Translations under genes and position numbers: made by a program
Notes under the pieces: generated by a model
The model's database searches: none
What the model saw: only the letters and a program-made list of their open reading frames with translations
Told to the model about the DNA's origin: nothing
Source: Sphingobium cloacae
GTDB taxonomy: Bacteria; Pseudomonadota; Alphaproteobacteria; Sphingomonadales; Sphingomonadaceae
DNA: 64,000 bases
Direction: 5' to 3'
Assembly (NCBI RefSeq): GCF_002355855.1
Contig: NZ_AP017655.1
Coordinates: 1,674,001 to 1,738,000, forward strand
Part shown: positions 56,135 through 64,000 of the stretch, piece after piece
Layout of the letters: each line of letters opens with the position of its first letter
Position numbering within the stretch: the stretch's first letter is position 1

Positions 56135-58408
56135 TCAACTCAGTTCGACGCCCTCGTCCGCCGCCCATCGGGAAAGGCTGCTGCGAATATCGACCACGCC
56201 GCTATCCAGCAGGTCACGCATGAAGGACTGCAACGCCGTCACGTCGACGGAGCGGATCATCGCCTTCACCGGCCCGACTGACGCCGGAGTGATCGAGAGG
56301 CGCCGCACGCCCAGCCCGATCAGCGCCATCGCCTCCAGCGTGCGCCCGCCCATTTCGCCGCAGACCCCGACCGGCACCTTGTGGACCTCGCAGGCCCGCA
56401 CCACGCGGTCGAGGAAACGGACGATGGCGATGCTCAGCCAGTCATAGCGTTCCGCCAGCCGGGGATGCGCCCGGTCCGCCGCGAACAGGAACTGCGTCAG
56501 GTCATTGGTGCCGATGGACAGGAAATCGAGGCGCGGCAAAAGGATGTCGAGCACCTCGGCCAGGGCGGGCACCTCCAGCATCGCGCCATATTTGACGGCG
56601 ATCGGCACTTTCTTGCGCTGCTTCACCAGCCATTCGCGCTGATGTTCGACCAGGGTGCGGGCCTGTTCATATTCCCACGGTTCCGACACCATCGGGAACA
56701 TGATGTGCAGCACCTTGCCCGCCGCCGCCTCCAGCAAGGCGCGGGCCTGCGCCTTCATCAGCCCGTCGCGGTCCAGCGCCAGCCGCAGCGCGCGCCAGCC
56801 CATCGCCGGATTGTCCTCCAGCTCCTCGCCGTCCCGCTGCATATAGGGCAGCGCCTTGTCCCCGCCGATGTCGACGGTGCGGAAGATGACGGGCCGGTCG
56901 CCCGCCGCGTCCAGCACGTCCTTGTAGAGCCGCTGCTGCTTTTCCCGCTGCGGCAGGGTCGCGGAGACGAGGAACTGGAACTCCGTGCGAAACAGGCCGA
57001 TGCCGTCCGCGCCCACCATGTCGAGCGCCTGCGCGTCGTCGCGCAGCCCCGCATTGACCATCAGCTCGACCCGCGCGCCGTCCTTCGTGACGGAGGGCAG
57101 GTCGCGCATGGCGGCGAATTCGGCGCGGCGCTTCTGCGTGACGTGCAGCTTGTTCTCGAACGCCTCGTCCATGTCGGCGGTCGGGCGGATCAGCAGCGAA
57201 TTGGCCGCCACGTCCATCAGCAGCAGGTCGCCTTCGTTCACCTGGTGCCGGATGTTGCGCACCCGGCCCAGCACCGGCACGCCCATGGCGCGGGCGACGA
57301 TGGTGACATGGGCGGTCAGCGATCCTTCCTCCAGGATCACGCCCTTCAAGCGCCGCCGGTCATATTCCAGAAGCTCGGCCGGACCCAGATTGCGCGCGAT
57401 CAGGATCGCGTCCTGCCGCAGCCCCAGTTGCGCCGCGGTTCCCAACTGCCCCGACACGATCCGGAGCAGCCGGTTGGACAGATCCTCCAGGTCGTGCATC
57501 CGGTCCTGCAACAGCGGATCGTCGATCTGGCGCATCCGCATCCGGGTGCGCTGCTGCACCCTTTCGATGGCGGCTTCGGCGGTGAGGCCGCTGTCGATGG
57601 CCTCGTTGATCCGCCTGATCCAGCCTTCGTCATAAGCGAACATCTTGTAGGTTTCGAGAACCTCCTGATGCTCGCCTTCCATGCCGAAATCGATCGCGCC
57701 GGTCATGCGGTCGACCTGCTCGCGCATTTTCGTGAAGGCGGAGATGAGCCGCTGCCGCTCGGCCTCCACATCCTCCGCCATGGTATGTTCGATATGGACG
57801 CGCGGCTGGTGGAACACCGCATGGCCGCGCGCCATCCCCAAAACGAGTTGCAGGCCGTGGAGGACGACGGTGCCCGTCTCCTGCTCGCGCTGGTCGACCG
57901 GGCCGTCATCGGCGAGTTCCGCATTGGCGATCAGTTCGGACAGCACCATGGCGACGGTCTGGAGCGCCTCTATCTCCACCTCTTCATAGCGGCGCGGTTC
58001 GACATGCTGGACGCAGAGCACGCCGATGGCCCGCTCGCGCCGGACGATGGGCACGCCCGCGAAGCTGTGGAACAACTCCTCGCCGGTTTCGGGGCGATAG
58101 GCATAGTCGGGATGCGACGCCGCCTCGTCCAGGTTCAGCGTCTCGACATTGGTGGCGATGAGGCCGACCAGCCCCTCTCCCATCGCCATGCGGGTGACAT
58201 GGACCGCGTCCTGTTTCAGCCCCCGCGTGGCGAACAGTTCCAGCACCCCCTCACGCACCAGATAGATGGAGCAGACCTCGCTCGACAGCGACTGGCCGAT
58301 GATGTCGACCACCTTGTTGAGCTTCGCCTGCGCGCTCGACCGCGCCGCCATGACCTCCTGCAAGCTGGTGAGGATCAGGCGGGCGGCGGCGGCGGGCGTG
58401 CTGGGCAT
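56135..58408 (-). CDS. ptsP: Phosphoenolpyruvate-protein phosphotransferase PtsP (EI-Ntr)
   Basis: A 757-residue first enzyme of the nitrogen-related PTS. An N-terminal GAF domain (about 20-160) is followed by the EI N-terminal domains, with the phosphorylated histidine at His367 in GSLTAHVTIVARAMGVP. The C-terminal PEP-binding TIM barrel has GLFRTEFQFL and DFLSIGTNDLTQF. Phosphate passes from PEP through NPr to EIIA-Ntr to signal nitrogen and carbon status. The GAF domain may bind glutamine or 2-oxoglutarate. In many alphaproteobacteria lysC precedes ptsP; here the SRPBCC gene set does. Confidence 0.95.
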   Translation of the reverse strand: MPSTPAAAARLILTSLQEVMAARSSAQAKLNKVVDIIGQSLSSEVCSIYLVREGVLELFATRGLKQDAVHVTRMAMGEGLVGLIATNVETLNLDEAASHPDYAYRPETGEELFHSFAGVPIVRRERAIGVLCVQHVEPRRYEEVEIEALQTVAMVLSELIANAELADDGPVDQREQETGTVVLHGLQLVLGMARGHAVFHQPRVHIEHTMAEDVEAERQRLISAFTKMREQVDRMTGAIDFGMEGEHQEVLETYKMFAYDEGWIRRINEAIDSGLTAEAAIERVQQRTRMRMRQIDDPLLQDRMHDLEDLSNRLLRIVSGQLGTAAQLGLRQDAILIARNLGPAELLEYDRRRLKGVILEEGSLTAHVTIVARAMGVPVLGRVRNIRHQVNEGDLLLMDVAANSLLIRPTADMDEAFENKLHVTQKRRAEFAAMRDLPSVTKDGARVELMVNAGLRDDAQALDMVGADGIGLFRTEFQFLVSATLPQREKQQRLYKDVLDAAGDRPVIFRTVDIGGDKALPYMQRDGEELEDNPAMGWRALRLALDRDGLMKAQARALLEAAAGKVLHIMFPMVSEPWEYEQARTLVEHQREWLVKQRKKVPIAVKYGAMLEVPALAEVLDILLPRLDFLSIGTNDLTQFLFAADRAHPRLAERYDWLSIAIVRFLDRVVRACEVHKVPVGVCGEMGGRTLEAMALIGLGVRRLSITPASVGPVKAMIRSVDVTALQSFMRDLLDSGVVDIRSSLSRWAADEGVELS

Positions 58409-58485
58409 GTCTCCTGCGCTATCAGATCAGCAGCCCGCCTCCAATGCGATTTCGCATCGAAACCGATAAAGCCGGGACAGCTGCA

Positions 58486-58953
58486 TCAGGCGCTGGCGGC
58501 GGAGGTTTCGCACAGCGCCTTGAACTGATCCGCCATCTGGTCCCAGCCGGGATGGAAGCCCATTTCCTCATGCCGCTTGAGCGATTCCGCGTCCCAATGG
58601 CGCGCCGTGGCGGTGAAGCACGTGCCCTCCCCCTCGTCGGCGAAGGTCCAGATCACGGTCATGAAGGGCTTTTGCGGCACCCAGCCCGCGGCATAGGCAT
58701 CGGTGGTCACGACGCGCTCCTGCGGCACCACTTCCAGGAATATGCCCTCCAAAGGACCGCTATCCGCGCCATCGGGGCCGTGCATGCGGACGGCGCTGCG
58801 GCCGCCGGGACGCATATCTTCCTCGATCACCTCGGCCCGCCAGGGTTTCGGGCAGAACCATTCATCCTTGAGGTCGGTCCACACCTTCCATGCAATGGCG
58901 CGCGGTGTGTTCACGAGCCGCGTCACCGACAGTTCATATGCCGTGCCGCTCAT
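58486..58953 (-). CDS. SRPBCC/AHSA1-domain protein
   Basis: A 155-residue protein of the START-like Aha1/AHSA1 group. The strand-helix pattern LVNTPRAIAWKVWTDLKDEWFCPKPW, then FLEVVPQERVVTTDAY and HWDAESLKRHEEMGFHPGWDQ, is typical. Such proteins bind hydrophobic ligands; the role here is unknown. ATG 58953 overlaps the stop of the PhnB-like gene (ATGA), so the longer frame is rejected. It is the last gene of the operon facing the HxlR gene. Confidence 0.87.
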   Translation of the reverse strand: MSGTAYELSVTRLVNTPRAIAWKVWTDLKDEWFCPKPWRAEVIEEDMRPGGRSAVRMHGPDGADSGPLEGIFLEVVPQERVVTTDAYAAGWVPQKPFMTVIWTFADEGEGTCFTATARHWDAESLKRHEEMGFHPGWDQMADQFKALCETSAASA

Positions 58954-59441
58954 GCCGGCTCTCCTGCGAAAGCGGCCTTCAGCGCCGCGATGTCCAGCTT
59001 CCCCATCGTCATCAGCGCAGCCATCATGCGGCCGATCGCTTCCTTGTCGTCGCTCTTTTGCAGGGCGATGATCTCGTCCGGCGCCAATTGCCATGACAAG
59101 CCATATCGGTCCTTGAGCCAGCCGCATGGCCCCGGCTGGCCGCCGTCCGCCGTCAGCGCGTCGAACCAGCGGTCGATCTCCGCCTGATCCTTGCAGGCGA
59201 CGGACAGGGAGACGGCTTCATTGAAGGTGAAATGCGGTCCGCCGTTCAACGCCTGATAGCTTTCGCCGAACAGGGTGAATTCCACCATCAGCACGTCACC
59301 CTCCCGAAAAGGCGACGGCGATCCGGTTCCGGGCGGATAATGGCTGATCCCGTCCACCGATCCGCCGAACAGGGAGGTATAGAATCGCGCCGCTTCCTCG
59401 GCCTGCCCGTCGAACCACAGGCATGGGGATATTTTCGACAT
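58950..59441 (-). CDS. PhnB-like VOC-family protein
   Basis: A 163-residue protein with the glyoxalase/bleomycin-resistance fold. SPCLWFDGQAEEAARFYTSL, FTLFGESYQALNGG and DRWFDALTADGGQPGPCGW match the PhnB/3-demethylubiquinone methyltransferase-like subgroup. No catalytic role is certain. It overlaps the SRPBCC gene by 4 bp and follows the double-VOC gene with a 12-bp gap. Confidence 0.88.
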   Translation of the reverse strand: MSKISPCLWFDGQAEEAARFYTSLFGGSVDGISHYPPGTGSPSPFREGDVLMVEFTLFGESYQALNGGPHFTFNEAVSLSVACKDQAEIDRWFDALTADGGQPGPCGWLKDRYGLSWQLAPDEIIALQKSDDKEAIGRMMAALMTMGKLDIAALKAAFAGEPA

Positions 59442-59453
59442 GATCGCTCTCCT

Positions 59454-60251
59454 TCAGCCCGCGCGCTTCCCGGCGAGGGCGAACATCGCGCCCTGCGGGT
59501 CGGTCGCCTGAATGATCCATGCGCCGCCGGGCACCTCCATCGGGCCGTTAAGGACGGTTCCGCCGCCCGCCTTCACCTTGCTCATCGCCTCGTCGATGTC
59601 CTTCACCGCGAAATAGAACAGCCAGAGCGGTTCCGGCATCACCGGCGGCTTCTTCATCATGCCGCCCGACATGCTGTTGAAATCCGTGCCGCCGGACATG
59701 GAGAAAAGCTGGTAGCTGCCCATCTCGCCCATATCCATGACCTCGCCCTTCCCCCATCCGAACCGGGACGTATAGAAAGCGAGGTCGGCCTCGAAATCGC
59801 CGGAATAAAGCTCATGCCAGCAGACATGGCCCATGGTCATGGGCGAAGGCGCGTCCATCCCTTCCGGACTGGCCCCCTTGAGCAGCAGGAAGGTCGCGCC
59901 GCCCGGATCGGCCATCACCGCAAAGCGTCCGACGCCCGGAATGTCATCCGGGGCGCGCTGCACCTTGGCGCCGGCGTCGGCAAGGCGCTTGGCATCGGCG
60001 TCGACATCCGCCGATCCGATATAGCCGCCCCACCACGGCTCCATGCCGCAATCCTTCGCCTCCGCCGGGATCGCCATGATCCCGCCCATGGGACCTGCGT
60101 TGCCGGAAATGACATGATAGGGCTGCTCGGTCCGCTCGCCGCCGAAGGCCTGCGCGCTCCAGCCGACCACCTCGCCGTAAAAGGCAAGCGCGGCCTGCGG
60201 GTCACTGGTCATCAATTCATACCAGAAGAACTGGCCTTTGAGATCGGTCAT
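59454..60251 (-). CDS. VOC-family protein with two glyoxalase domains
   Basis: A 265-residue protein containing two VOC halves: FFWYELMTSDPQAALAFYGE and CWHELYSGDFEADLAFYTSR open the two repeats, each with a GG-rich metal-site region. This matches the CFP32-like/hydroxylase-type VOC proteins of unknown substrate. A Met/Gly-rich loop lies between (SMSGGTDFNSMSGGMM). ATG 60251 is used; a longer frame adds unrelated residues. Confidence 0.87.
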   Translation of the reverse strand: MTDLKGQFFWYELMTSDPQAALAFYGEVVGWSAQAFGGERTEQPYHVISGNAGPMGGIMAIPAEAKDCGMEPWWGGYIGSADVDADAKRLADAGAKVQRAPDDIPGVGRFAVMADPGGATFLLLKGASPEGMDAPSPMTMGHVCWHELYSGDFEADLAFYTSRFGWGKGEVMDMGEMGSYQLFSMSGGTDFNSMSGGMMKKPPVMPEPLWLFYFAVKDIDEAMSKVKAGGGTVLNGPMEVPGGAWIIQATDPQGAMFALAGKRAG

Positions 60252-60279
60252 CGTCCGTCTCCCGACAGAGGGGGATGGT

Positions 60280-60642
60280 TCAGGCGCGCTCGTCCAGCAG
60301 CACCGAAAAACCGCCATAGATCATGCGCTGGCCGGAAAAGGGGATGTCCAGTCCTTCGGGCGGCTTCATCCGCTCGTCGGCCATCACCTTCGCCATGCCC
60401 GCGTCGCGCACGTCCTTCGAAGGCCATTCGATCCAGGAAAAGACGACTTCCTCGCCCTCCTCCGCGATGACGGCGGTGCGGAAGTCGTTGACCTTGCCGT
60501 CCTTGATGTCGTCGCCCCAGCATTCTACCACGCGGGTCGCGCCATGTTCCAGGAAGACGGGCGCGGCCGTCTCCGCCATCGCCTTGTAACCCTGCTTCTT
60601 GCCCTTGGGCACGGGGATCACGAAACCGTCCATATAGCTCAT
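60280..60642 (-). CDS. DUF1428 protein
   Basis: A 120-residue protein that matches DUF1428: it begins MSYMDGFVIPVPKGKKQGY and has EHGATRVVECWGDD, FSWIEWPSKDVRD and GQRMIYGGF. The family has an unknown function and a ferredoxin-like dimeric fold. An AAGGAGAG box stands before ATG 60642. It lies between two VOC genes in the same direction. Confidence 0.9.
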   Translation of the reverse strand: MSYMDGFVIPVPKGKKQGYKAMAETAAPVFLEHGATRVVECWGDDIKDGKVNDFRTAVIAEEGEEVVFSWIEWPSKDVRDAGMAKVMADERMKPPEGLDIPFSGQRMIYGGFSVLLDERA

Positions 60643-60676
60643 CGTCTCTCTCCTTATCCTTCCTCGGTCCGACGGG

Positions 60677-61123
60677 TCAGGCCGTGGCGGGTTCGTCCTG
60701 CCCGGCCGCCATCGCTGCATCCATGTCCATCCACGCCACTTCCCAGATATGGCCGTCCAGGTCCGCGAAACTGCGGCCGTACATGAAGCCATGATCCTGT
60801 TTCGGATTGGGCTCCGTACCGCCCGCCGCCAGCGCCTTTTCCGCCGTGTCATCGACATCGGCGCGGCTCGCTTCGCTCAGCGCCAGCAGCACCTGCGCGG
60901 TTTCATGGGCGTTCGGAATCCTGCGCGGGGTGAAGCCGCCGAAGCGCTCATGCGTCAGCAGCATGACATTGATCGTGTCGGAAAAGCGCATCATCTGGGC
61001 GCTATCGTCGGCGAAATCCTTATCCCGGACCGCGCCCACCGCCTCGTAGAAGGCGATCGAAGCCGGCAGATCCCTCACCGGCAGGTTCACGAAGATCATC
61101 TTCGGAGCAGGGGCATTCGGCAT
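60677..61123 (-). CDS. VOC-family glyoxalase-like protein
   Basis: A 148-residue single-domain VOC protein. The strand pattern MIFVNLPVRDLPASIAFYEA is followed by FSDTINVMLLTHERF, and later FADLDGHIWEVAWMD with the final metal-ligand glutamate. It resembles lactoylglutathione lyase-like proteins, but a glyoxalase I reaction is not proven. It is the first gene of the operon read away from the HxlR gene. Confidence 0.88.
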   Translation of the reverse strand: MPNAPAPKMIFVNLPVRDLPASIAFYEAVGAVRDKDFADDSAQMMRFSDTINVMLLTHERFGGFTPRRIPNAHETAQVLLALSEASRADVDDTAEKALAAGGTEPNPKQDHGFMYGRSFADLDGHIWEVAWMDMDAAMAAGQDEPATA

Positions 61124-61225
61124 GGCGTATCTCCTTGGGTTTATCGGGTCCGGCCCGCATCCTTGCCTTCAGCGAATCACCGGCTTGAACTTTGTGCACT
61201 CGGCGATTATTTTATTCAACAGTTA

Positions 61226-61242
61226 AGTTATAAAAAATAACT
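61226..61242. promoter_or_regulatory. Perfect AGTTAT-N5-ATAACT dyad, likely HxlR operator
   Basis: The 17-bp site has two exact 6-bp arms around AAAAA. It lies between the divergent HxlR gene and the VOC operon, 15 bp from the HxlR start, in the only AT-rich stretch of the intergenic region. The position suits an operator that controls both directions. Confidence 0.6.
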
Positions 61243-61256
61243 ATTGGATCTTAAAA

Positions 61257-61937
61257 GTGAAGAAACGAGCCTATCAGGACGGATGCGCGGTGGCCCATGC
61301 GCTCGACATCATCGGGGATCGCTGGGCCATGCCGATTATGCGGGAATTGATGCTGGGGCCGAAGCGATTCACAGACCTTCGCGCCAGCCTGCCCGGAATC
61401 AGCGCCAATGTGCTGACGCAGCGGCTGGAGGAACTGGAGGCGGCCAGCATCCTCGTCCGCCGTCGCCTTCCTCCCCCCGCCGCCAGCCAGATCTACGAGC
61501 TGACCGACTGGGGCCGCGAGTCGGAAATATTGTTCCAGGTGCTCGGCCGCTGGGCCTGCCGCTCGCCCACGATGCAGCCGGGCCAACCGATGAGCAACGT
61601 ATCGGTCATCCTGTCGATGCGCACGATGATCGACCGCGGCCGGATCGGCGACATGAGCGCCGTCATCGGCATGCGCTTTGGCGAGGAGGAGTTTCGCGGC
61701 ACCCTCAAGGACGGCGATTTCACCATCGAGCGCGGCGAAGCGGACGGCGCGGACGCGATCTTTTCCGGTGACCAGAATGCGCTGGTCGCCGTCCTCTATG
61801 GCGGGCTGCGGTTCGACGACGTGGCGGGCGTGCTGACGGTCGAGGGCGACCGGGGGCTGGCGGAACGCTTCGTGCGGCTGTTCCCCCTGCCGCCCAGGGC
61901 CCCCTCCACCGTCACGCCGGAGACGACAGCTTCATGA
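61257..61937 (+). CDS. HxlR-family regulator with C-terminal SCP2-like domain
   Basis: A 226-residue protein. Residues 1-105 form the HxlR winged helix (CAVAHALDIIGDRWAMPIMR, GPKRFTDL, NVLTQRLEELE). Unlike short HxlR proteins, it has about 110 more residues; FTIERGEADGADAIFSGDQ and VLTVEGDRGLAERFVRLFP resemble an SCP2-type lipid-binding domain, which could sense a ligand (inference). The start is GTG 61257. It faces the VOC/SRPBCC operon across a dyad. Its 3' end overlaps the convergent SMR gene by 26 bp. Confidence 0.88.
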   Translation: MKKRAYQDGCAVAHALDIIGDRWAMPIMRELMLGPKRFTDLRASLPGISANVLTQRLEELEAASILVRRRLPPPAASQIYELTDWGRESEILFQVLGRWACRSPTMQPGQPMSNVSVILSMRTMIDRGRIGDMSAVIGMRFGEEEFRGTLKDGDFTIERGEADGADAIFSGDQNALVAVLYGGLRFDDVAGVLTVEGDRGLAERFVRLFPLPPRAPSTVTPETTAS

Positions 61938-62232
61938 GCAGCAGGCCGCCCAGGATCAGCGCGGCGGCCAGCAGCCGCATCGCCGACGCCCCTTCGCCCA
62001 GAAAGGCGATCCCTGCCAGGAAGGCGCCCACCGCGCCGATCCCGGTCCAGATCGTATAGGCCGTGCCCAGCGGCAGGCTCTTCATCGACAGCGACAACAG
62101 CGCAAAGCTGCCCAGCATCGCGACAAAGGTTACGATGGTCGGCGCCAGACGCGAAAAGCCGTGTGACTGCTTCATGGAAAAAGCCCAGACGATTTCCAGC
62201 AGACCGGCAGCCATCAGATAAATCCAGGCCAT
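61912..62232 (-). CDS. gdx: Small multidrug resistance family transporter (Gdx/SugE type)
   Basis: A 106-residue membrane protein with four hydrophobic segments. Glu13 in GLLEIVWAFSMK is the essential SMR acidic residue, and LPLGTAYTIWTGIGAVG is the pattern of the Gdx (SugE) subtype, which exports guanidinium, rather than EmrE-type multidrug pumps. It has a GAAAGGAGG box 7 nt before the ATG. The leader contains an ACGG-loop hairpin that can also pair across the start region. Confidence 0.85.
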   Translation of the reverse strand: MAWIYLMAAGLLEIVWAFSMKQSHGFSRLAPTIVTFVAMLGSFALLSLSMKSLPLGTAYTIWTGIGAVGAFLAGIAFLGEGASAMRLLAAALILGGLLLMKLSSPA

Positions 62233-62271
62233 GACGGCCCTCCTTTCGCAAAGAGAGCCGGGCCGTCCCGG
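62233..62271 (-). promoter_or_regulatory. Switch-like leader of the SMR gene (possible guanidine-responsive element)
   Basis: On the minus strand CCGGG-ACGG-CCCGG (62271-62258) forms a 5-bp stem with an ACGG loop, the ACGR loop type of guanidine-II riboswitches. Its GACGGCCC is exactly complementary to GGGCCGTC, which lies between the ribosome-binding site and the ATG. Thus the hairpin and a start-blocking helix exclude each other. A clear second ACGR hairpin, usual for guanidine-II, was not found. Confidence 0.35.
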
Positions 62272-62349
62272 ACTTGGACCCGCGTCAGGCGGGGGAGGAC
62301 GTGGCCTCGCTTGCCACCCAGATAGGCCCGGCGCTCCGGAACGGCAAGG

Positions 62350-63213
62350 TCAGGGTCGGGCGGCGGGCGGCAGGGTCGGCACGACCGTCACCGGAGGCGT
62401 CGCGGCCGGGGATGCCGGGACAGGCTGCGGCACGGTTGGCAGGCTTGGCACGGCACGCTGCACCGGCACCTCGCCGGGCGGCACCGGCGGCGGCGGGAGC
62501 GGCGTGGGCGACACCACCACCGTCACGCTCGCGCCGAAACGCGCCTGCCATTCCGCCAGCCGGCGGAGGTAATCGGCATAGGCCTCGTAGAAATCCTGAA
62601 ACGGCTTTTCCAGCGCCGCCAATGCCTCGGGCGCATAGCCCAGCAGGGAAGCGGACGGCATGGACAGCATCTTCGCCCCGACCTCTATCGCCGCCTTGCA
62701 GAAAGTCGGCTGCACTGGCGGCAGGGAGAAGAAATTATAGACGACCGTGTTGAGCTGCTCGCGCCGGGCAATGCCGGTGGCGCCATATTCGAACTTGTAA
62801 TTGCGGTCGACGGCGGCGTTCGCCTCTCCCAGCACCGCCTTGTGGACGTGAAGCATCCGATTATATTGCGCGCGCGCCAGATCGCCCGGACCATGGCAGG
62901 AAAGCGCCGCGACGTTGAGCGCCATGCGAACATGCCAGAGCGCGGTATTGGACGTGACGCCGCGATTGGGGGTCAACCGTTTGCCGTCCGGGCCGACATC
63001 GGGAATGCTCATATTCTCCACCGCGCCCATGGGGGGCACGGGCCGGATCGTCTCGATCACCGGAGGCGGCGCGACCGCCGGTTTCTTCGGTGTGGAACAG
63101 CCTGCGATCAGCGTCAGCGCCGTGATGGACGCCACCGTGCAGAAGCGACGAAATACGGTACGCGGCGGCACCCAAATCCCCTTTATGATCTTTATCCAGC
63201 CACAGAAACTCAT
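62350..63213 (-). CDS. Lipoprotein of unknown function
   Basis: Not assigned to a family. The protein has a lipobox LIAGC (Cys39 from the ATG; Cys25 if translation starts at GTG 63171, which has an AAAGGGGA box and gives a better signal peptide). Two cysteines (LSCHG and TFCKA) and a central helical part are followed by a long Pro/Val/Thr-rich tail (about 235-287), which could span the periplasm. The N-terminus of the mature form is Pro-rich too. It stands alone on the minus strand, downstream of the nitronate monooxygenase gene. Confidence 0.72.
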   Translation of the reverse strand: MSFCGWIKIIKGIWVPPRTVFRRFCTVASITALTLIAGCSTPKKPAVAPPPVIETIRPVPPMGAVENMSIPDVGPDGKRLTPNRGVTSNTALWHVRMALNVAALSCHGPGDLARAQYNRMLHVHKAVLGEANAAVDRNYKFEYGATGIARREQLNTVVYNFFSLPPVQPTFCKAAIEVGAKMLSMPSASLLGYAPEALAALEKPFQDFYEAYADYLRRLAEWQARFGASVTVVVSPTPLPPPPVPPGEVPVQRAVPSLPTVPQPVPASPAATPPVTVVPTLPPAARP

Positions 63214-63426
63214 GCCAAAAGCCAGGGTTCCTGACGACCGGCACGGACTCGCCTCATCCAGAAAGGGATTCGGTTCGTCGGGTTTCGGTGCGGCAGCGGC
63301 GATGGGCGCGATATTCAGTTGTCGCGGCAGCGGGTTTCGGCCAGTTGCCGAAGGTCCTCTGCGCGGGGGTTATGGCTATGCCGACGGACTGACAAACACC
63401 CAAAACCACTTTCCCGAAAGCCGGCC

Positions 63427-64000
63427 TCAAGCCGCCCGCCGCTCCAGCGCCGATGCGGCCTCGTCCATCAATTGCGCGATGATGGCGGCCACGGGTTCCT
63501 CTTTCGTCACCATGCCGACCGACTGCCCTGCCATCAGCGATCCGCCCTCGACATCGCCGTCGATCACGGCGCGGCGGAGGGCGCCCGCCCAATAATGTTC
63601 GATCTGCAACTGCGCTTCACCCATGTCGACCGCGCCGCTGTCCAGCAGATTGGCGACTTCCCGCTGCTTGGCGGTAAAGGCCTCCGTGCCCGCATTCTTG
63701 AGCGCGCGGACCGGGATCACCGGCAGGCGCGGGTCGATCTGGACGCTCGCGATGGCGTCGCGGGCGGACGCGCGGAAGAACGCTTTCTTGAATGCGGGGT
63801 GGGCGATACTCTCCGTCGCGCAGGCGAAGCGGGTGCCAAGCTGCACGCCCGACGCGCCCATCTCCAGATAGGCGGCGATCGCCTCGCCGCGGCCGATGCC
63901 TCCGGCGACGAACACCGGCACCAGGCTTGCCATTTCCGGCAGGATTTCCTGCGCCAGCACGCTGGTCGCGACCGGGCCGATATGGCCGCCCGCCTCCATG
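63427..64000 (-). CDS. Nitronate monooxygenase (5' end cut by window edge)
   Basis: The C-terminal 190 residues of an FMN-dependent TIM-barrel enzyme of the 2-nitropropane dioxygenase/NMO family; the N-terminal part lies beyond the window. EAGGHIG with its catalytic-site histidine, VPVFVAGGIGRGEAIAAYLEMGASGVQLGTRF (phosphate-binding region) and the following ATES are family marks. These enzymes oxidise nitronates such as propionate 3-nitronate. The first codon seen is internal, so no start can be given. Confidence 0.87.
   Translation of the reverse strand, partial: MEAGGHIGPVATSVLAQEILPEMASLVPVFVAGGIGRGEAIAAYLEMGASGVQLGTRFACATESIAHPAFKKAFFRASARDAIASVQIDPRLPVIPVRALKNAGTEAFTAKQREVANLLDSGAVDMGEAQLQIEHYWAGALRRAVIDGDVEGGSLMAGQSVGMVTKEEPVAAIIAQLMDEAASALERRAA

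Overview
The window is a GC-rich, densely coded stretch of chromosome from an alphaproteobacterium, most likely a sphingomonad (Sphingomonadales; Sphingobium or Sphingomonas type). The grounds are gene content and order (mdh-sucD-sucA-sucB-lpdA, fdxA next to carD, guaB-rsmB, cpoB-tilS-ftsH, a RodZ-like gene beside ptsP), TonB and OprP-type outer-membrane proteins, and an intergenic CTTCGACAGGCTCAG-type palindromic repeat that I associate with these genomes. I see no rRNA, tRNA, transposase, phage module or CRISPR array. Genes at both edges are cut: a phosphoglycolate-phosphatase-like HAD protein on the left and a nitronate monooxygenase on the right.

Layout. 0.6-8.2 kb: TCA-cycle operon on the minus strand (mdh, sucD, sucA, sucB, lpdA), without sucC. 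8.5-10.9 kb: sdhB, a PaaI-like thioesterase and zapE, separate from any sdhCDA. 11.0-16.9 kb: a compact group encoding a CDP-glycerol glycerophosphotransferase-like protein, a CDP-alcohol phosphotransferase, a HIT protein, two nucleotidyltransferases and a MOP-type flippase; together they look like a pathway for a phospho-polyol or phosphosugar surface product, and this is the most interesting region. 17-22.9 kb: an M23 peptidase diverging from an RNA helicase / S4 protein / ferredoxin / CarD group. 23-26.8 kb: OprP-like porin with a Pho-box-like site, an orphan peptide-binding lipoprotein and a DUF4112 protein. 26.8-34.7 kb: a long minus-strand run with nadA and nadC interleaved with an MBL hydrolase, a DUF4230 protein, cardiolipin synthase, a prolyl oligopeptidase and RNase T2.

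34.8-40.6 kb: xerC, a truncated haemoglobin behind an FNR-type box, a DedA protein, gshB, and yraN/rsmI facing an LpoA-like lipoprotein. 40.6-45.5 kb: a vitamin B12 uptake locus (btuD, btuC, btuF, btuB) in which btuB lies behind a clear cobalamin riboswitch. 45.9-50.7 kb: Bax-inhibitor-1 protein, zinc-ribbon protein, TPR protein, rsmB and guaB. 50.7-58.4 kb: ftsH, a small membrane protein, tilS, cpoB, a RodZ-like protein and ptsP. 58.5-62.2 kb: a minus-strand set of small VOC, SRPBCC and DUF1428 proteins facing an HxlR regulator across a perfect dyad, then an SMR (Gdx/SugE) exporter whose leader has switch-like complementarity. 62.3-64 kb: a lipoprotein of unknown function and the nitronate monooxygenase.

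Most genes are ordinary core metabolism and cell-envelope upkeep. Many neighbours overlap by an ATGA stop/start, indicating translationally coupled operons. Starts were moved inward from the longest frame wherever a ribosome-binding site, a neighbouring gene or the usual family N-terminus argued for it. All calls rest on reading the sequence and on knowledge of the families; no database search was run.
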